Shown: positions 33,000-34,303 of the stretch, piece by piece
How the letters are laid out: each line of letters opens with the position of its first letter
How positions within the stretch are numbered: position 1 is the first letter of the stretch
NCBI GenBank assembly: GCA_945877115.1
Contig: CAMCQR010000022.1
Span: 1-34,303, forward strand
DNA length: 34,303 nt
Direction: 5' to 3'
DNA from: Synechococcus sp. UW140
Lineage (GTDB): Bacteria; Cyanobacteriota; Cyanobacteriia; PCC-6307; Cyanobiaceae
Made by a program: the position numbers and the translations under genes
Notes under the pieces: model-generated
What the model was told of the DNA's origin: nothing
What the model saw: only the letters and a program-made list of their open reading frames with translations
The model's database searches: none

Positions 33000-33025
33000 T
33001 TGCGCTCCAACTAATTGCGTTCGAG
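32996..33025. repeat. 15-base tandem duplication at the convergent gene ends
   Basis: CTAATTGCGCTCCAA (32996-33010) and CTAATTGCGTTCGAG (33011-33025) are adjacent and match at 11 of 15 positions. On the minus strand both read LERN-stop, so the oxidase gene has a second, now untranslated, copy of its own last four codons and stop. The plus-strand dacB stop TAA lies inside the first unit. Confidence 0.7.
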
Positions 33026-34303
33026 CCAGCCCCGCAACTTGCCGGGGTTGAGTAGGCCGGCGGGATCGTTGCTGGCTTTTGCCGCCACCTGGCCGGCATC
33101 GACCAGGCCGAGGCCGCCGTCCTCCACATAAATGGTGTGGGGATCAAACAACTGGGCACCCAGGGATAGGCAATCAGCGATCAGGGCCTCCAGCTTTTCG
33201 ATGCCGTCAAAGCGCAACAGGGGCAGGCCCGCCAGGCGGTTTTCGCCTTGCGATCGCACCCCCTCCATGTGCCATAGCAGCAGCTCCGGTCCCCAGCGTT
33301 GGCGCAGGGCGGCCAGCATCGCTTCGGCCGGGCGGGGCAGCATCAGTTGCAGATAGGTCCAGCCGGGGGCCTGGCTGCGCCAATGCAGGGTGGTGTGGTT
33401 CCAGGTGAGCTCCCGCAGGGGCAGGCCGCGGCTGGCGTTTTCGGCCTGGTGCCACACCGAGGTGGCGCCCCGATGGCGCAGCCAGGGTTCGAGCAGGGGC
33501 GTGGCATCGGCGGCGGCCAGCAGCAGCAGGCGGTGCCCCGAGGCGGCCGGGGCGCCGCCGGGGGAGGGCAGCGATGCGGCCACCGGGGCCTCCAGCAAGC
33601 AGAGGCTGTTGATCAGCAGGGCCGTGGCCGGTAACTCCTCGGCCACCGCCACGGCCGCCTCCCAATCCTCAAAATCCACCACCCATTGCCACCAGGCCAC
33701 CGCTTCGGTGGTTGCCATCTGCAGGGCGGTGATCAGGCCATTGCAGCCATAGGCGTGGTTGAGGGGTTCGCAGGCCTCCCCCTCCAGCCAAAGGCGGCGC
33801 GGTTCCGGTTCCACGGTGATCACCTCCAAGCCCAGCAGCTGGCCCGGATCGCGCAACATCCCCCAACGCAGCGAGCCGATGCCGCTGGAGCCACCGCCGA
33901 TGAAGCCCCCCAGGCTGGCCGTGCGCCAGGTGCTGGGGGCCAGCCGCAATGAGCGCCCCTGCAGGCGCAATTCCTGGTCGAGATTGGCGAGGATGCAGCC
34001 CGCCTCAGCCACCATGACGCCGCTGGCTGGATCCACCTGCCGCAGGCGATTGAGGCCCATCAGATCGATCACCACGCCGCCGCAGAGGGGCACGCACTGG
34101 CCGTAGTTGCCGGTACCCGCACCCCTGGCGGTGAGGGGCACCCCATGGCGGGCGCAGGCCCCGGCCACCGCCATCACCTGCTCCACACTGCGGACCCGCA
34201 CCACCAACTGGGCGATGCGGCCCGCCAGCAGGGGCGTCAACACTGGCGAATAGTCGTGGCAATCGCGCGAATAGCGGACCCGATCCGCCGTGTCCCGCAG
34301 CAG
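33011..34303 (-). CDS. FAD-binding oxidoreductase (GlcD-like), N-terminus outside window
   Basis: Probable FAD-linked dehydrogenase of the vanillyl-alcohol oxidase/GlcD class. At least 430 residues are visible, and the frame stays open to base 34303, so the real start lies beyond the window. The GTG at 34243 is probably not the start, because the upstream codons (RYSRDCHDYSPV) match the usual 'DxSxYxxxP' lead-in. The FAD-binding domain has PLTARGAGTGNYGQ and VVIDLMGLNR, then APSTWRTASLGGFIGGGSSGIGSLRWGML with the flavin-contacting GG-G-SG segment. The C-terminal part is less conserved and ends NDPAGLLNPGKLRGWLERN, typical of this class. The substrate is unknown; glycolate or lactate would be only guesses. 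Confidence 0.85.
   Translation of the reverse strand: MLRDTADRVRYSRDCHDYSPVLTPLLAGRIAQLVVRVRSVEQVMAVAGACARHGVPLTARGAGTGNYGQCVPLCGGVVIDLMGLNRLRQVDPASGVMVAEAGCILANLDQELRLQGRSLRLAPSTWRTASLGGFIGGGSSGIGSLRWGMLRDPGQLLGLEVITVEPEPRRLWLEGEACEPLNHAYGCNGLITALQMATTEAVAWWQWVVDFEDWEAAVAVAEELPATALLINSLCLLEAPVAASLPSPGGAPAASGHRLLLLAAADATPLLEPWLRHRGATSVWHQAENASRGLPLRELTWNHTTLHWRSQAPGWTYLQLMLPRPAEAMLAALRQRWGPELLLWHMEGVRSQGENRLAGLPLLRFDGIEKLEALIADCLSLGAQLFDPHTIYVEDGGLGLVDAGQVAAKASNDPAGLLNPGKLRGWLERN
33251..33258. repeat. HIP1 octameric palindrome GCGATCGC
   Basis: Second HIP1 copy in the window, inside the oxidase gene. Together with the copy at 9117 it supports a cyanobacterial source. Confidence 0.8.

Overview
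The window looks like a chromosome segment of a high-GC picocyanobacterium of the Cyanobium / freshwater Synechococcus type. The evidence is cyanobacteria-specific families: a DnaK3-type chaperone with a long charged tail, DUF3110, a Ycf35-like DUF1257 protein, the divergent cyanobacterial Hfq, DUF1995 and DUF4330. Two copies of the cyanobacterial HIP1 octamer (GCGATCGC) are also present. No tRNA, rRNA, CRISPR array, transposase or phage gene was seen. There is no gene-free stretch longer than 300 bases; the longest gaps are 10115-10311 and 19565-19805, and both carry structure described below.

Layout. Positions 1-2740 (minus) hold the phosphate importer genes pstC-pstA-pstB, with a Pho-box-like repeat upstream. 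Positions 2909-7728 (plus) hold dnaK3, a zinc-finger-less dnaJ, a DUF3110 gene and murQ. Positions 7800-9587 (minus) hold methylthioadenosine phosphorylase and a proline-rich DUF4177-like protein. Positions 9674-19564 hold a cyclophilin, ribBA, argC, purN, a ycf35-like gene, an M61 aminopeptidase, an anchored cell-wall amidase, a lysozyme-fold protein and pgi. Positions 24750-34303 hold a small unknown gene, leuS, hfq, dapF, a cysteine desulfurase, DUF1995, DUF4330, a PBP4-type D-Ala-D-Ala carboxypeptidase and a truncated FAD-linked oxidase.

The accessory highlight is a guanidine-utilisation operon at 19627-24773, set between pgi and the leuS group. It has a promoter with a one-mismatch NtcA-like box, then a clear guanidine-I (ykkC) riboswitch. 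Six genes follow in one direction: an arginase-family guanidine hydrolase (GdmH type), HypA- and HypB-type nickel-loading proteins, and a lipoprotein / permease / ATPase importer. The implied pathway is: sense guanidine by RNA, import it, load nickel into the enzyme, and hydrolyse guanidine to urea and ammonium. This resembles the known Synechocystis sll1077-sll1082 arrangement (from memory), so the system is not new in kind. The apparent translational on-switch hairpin, the altered HypA zinc site, the possible nitrogen control and the AT-rich patch are worth checking.

Several housekeeping proteins carry unusual additions: a D/R-repeat tail on DnaK3, a roughly 155-residue tail on RibBA, a cysteine-rich tail on DapF, and a duplicated catalytic loop in the cysteine desulfurase.
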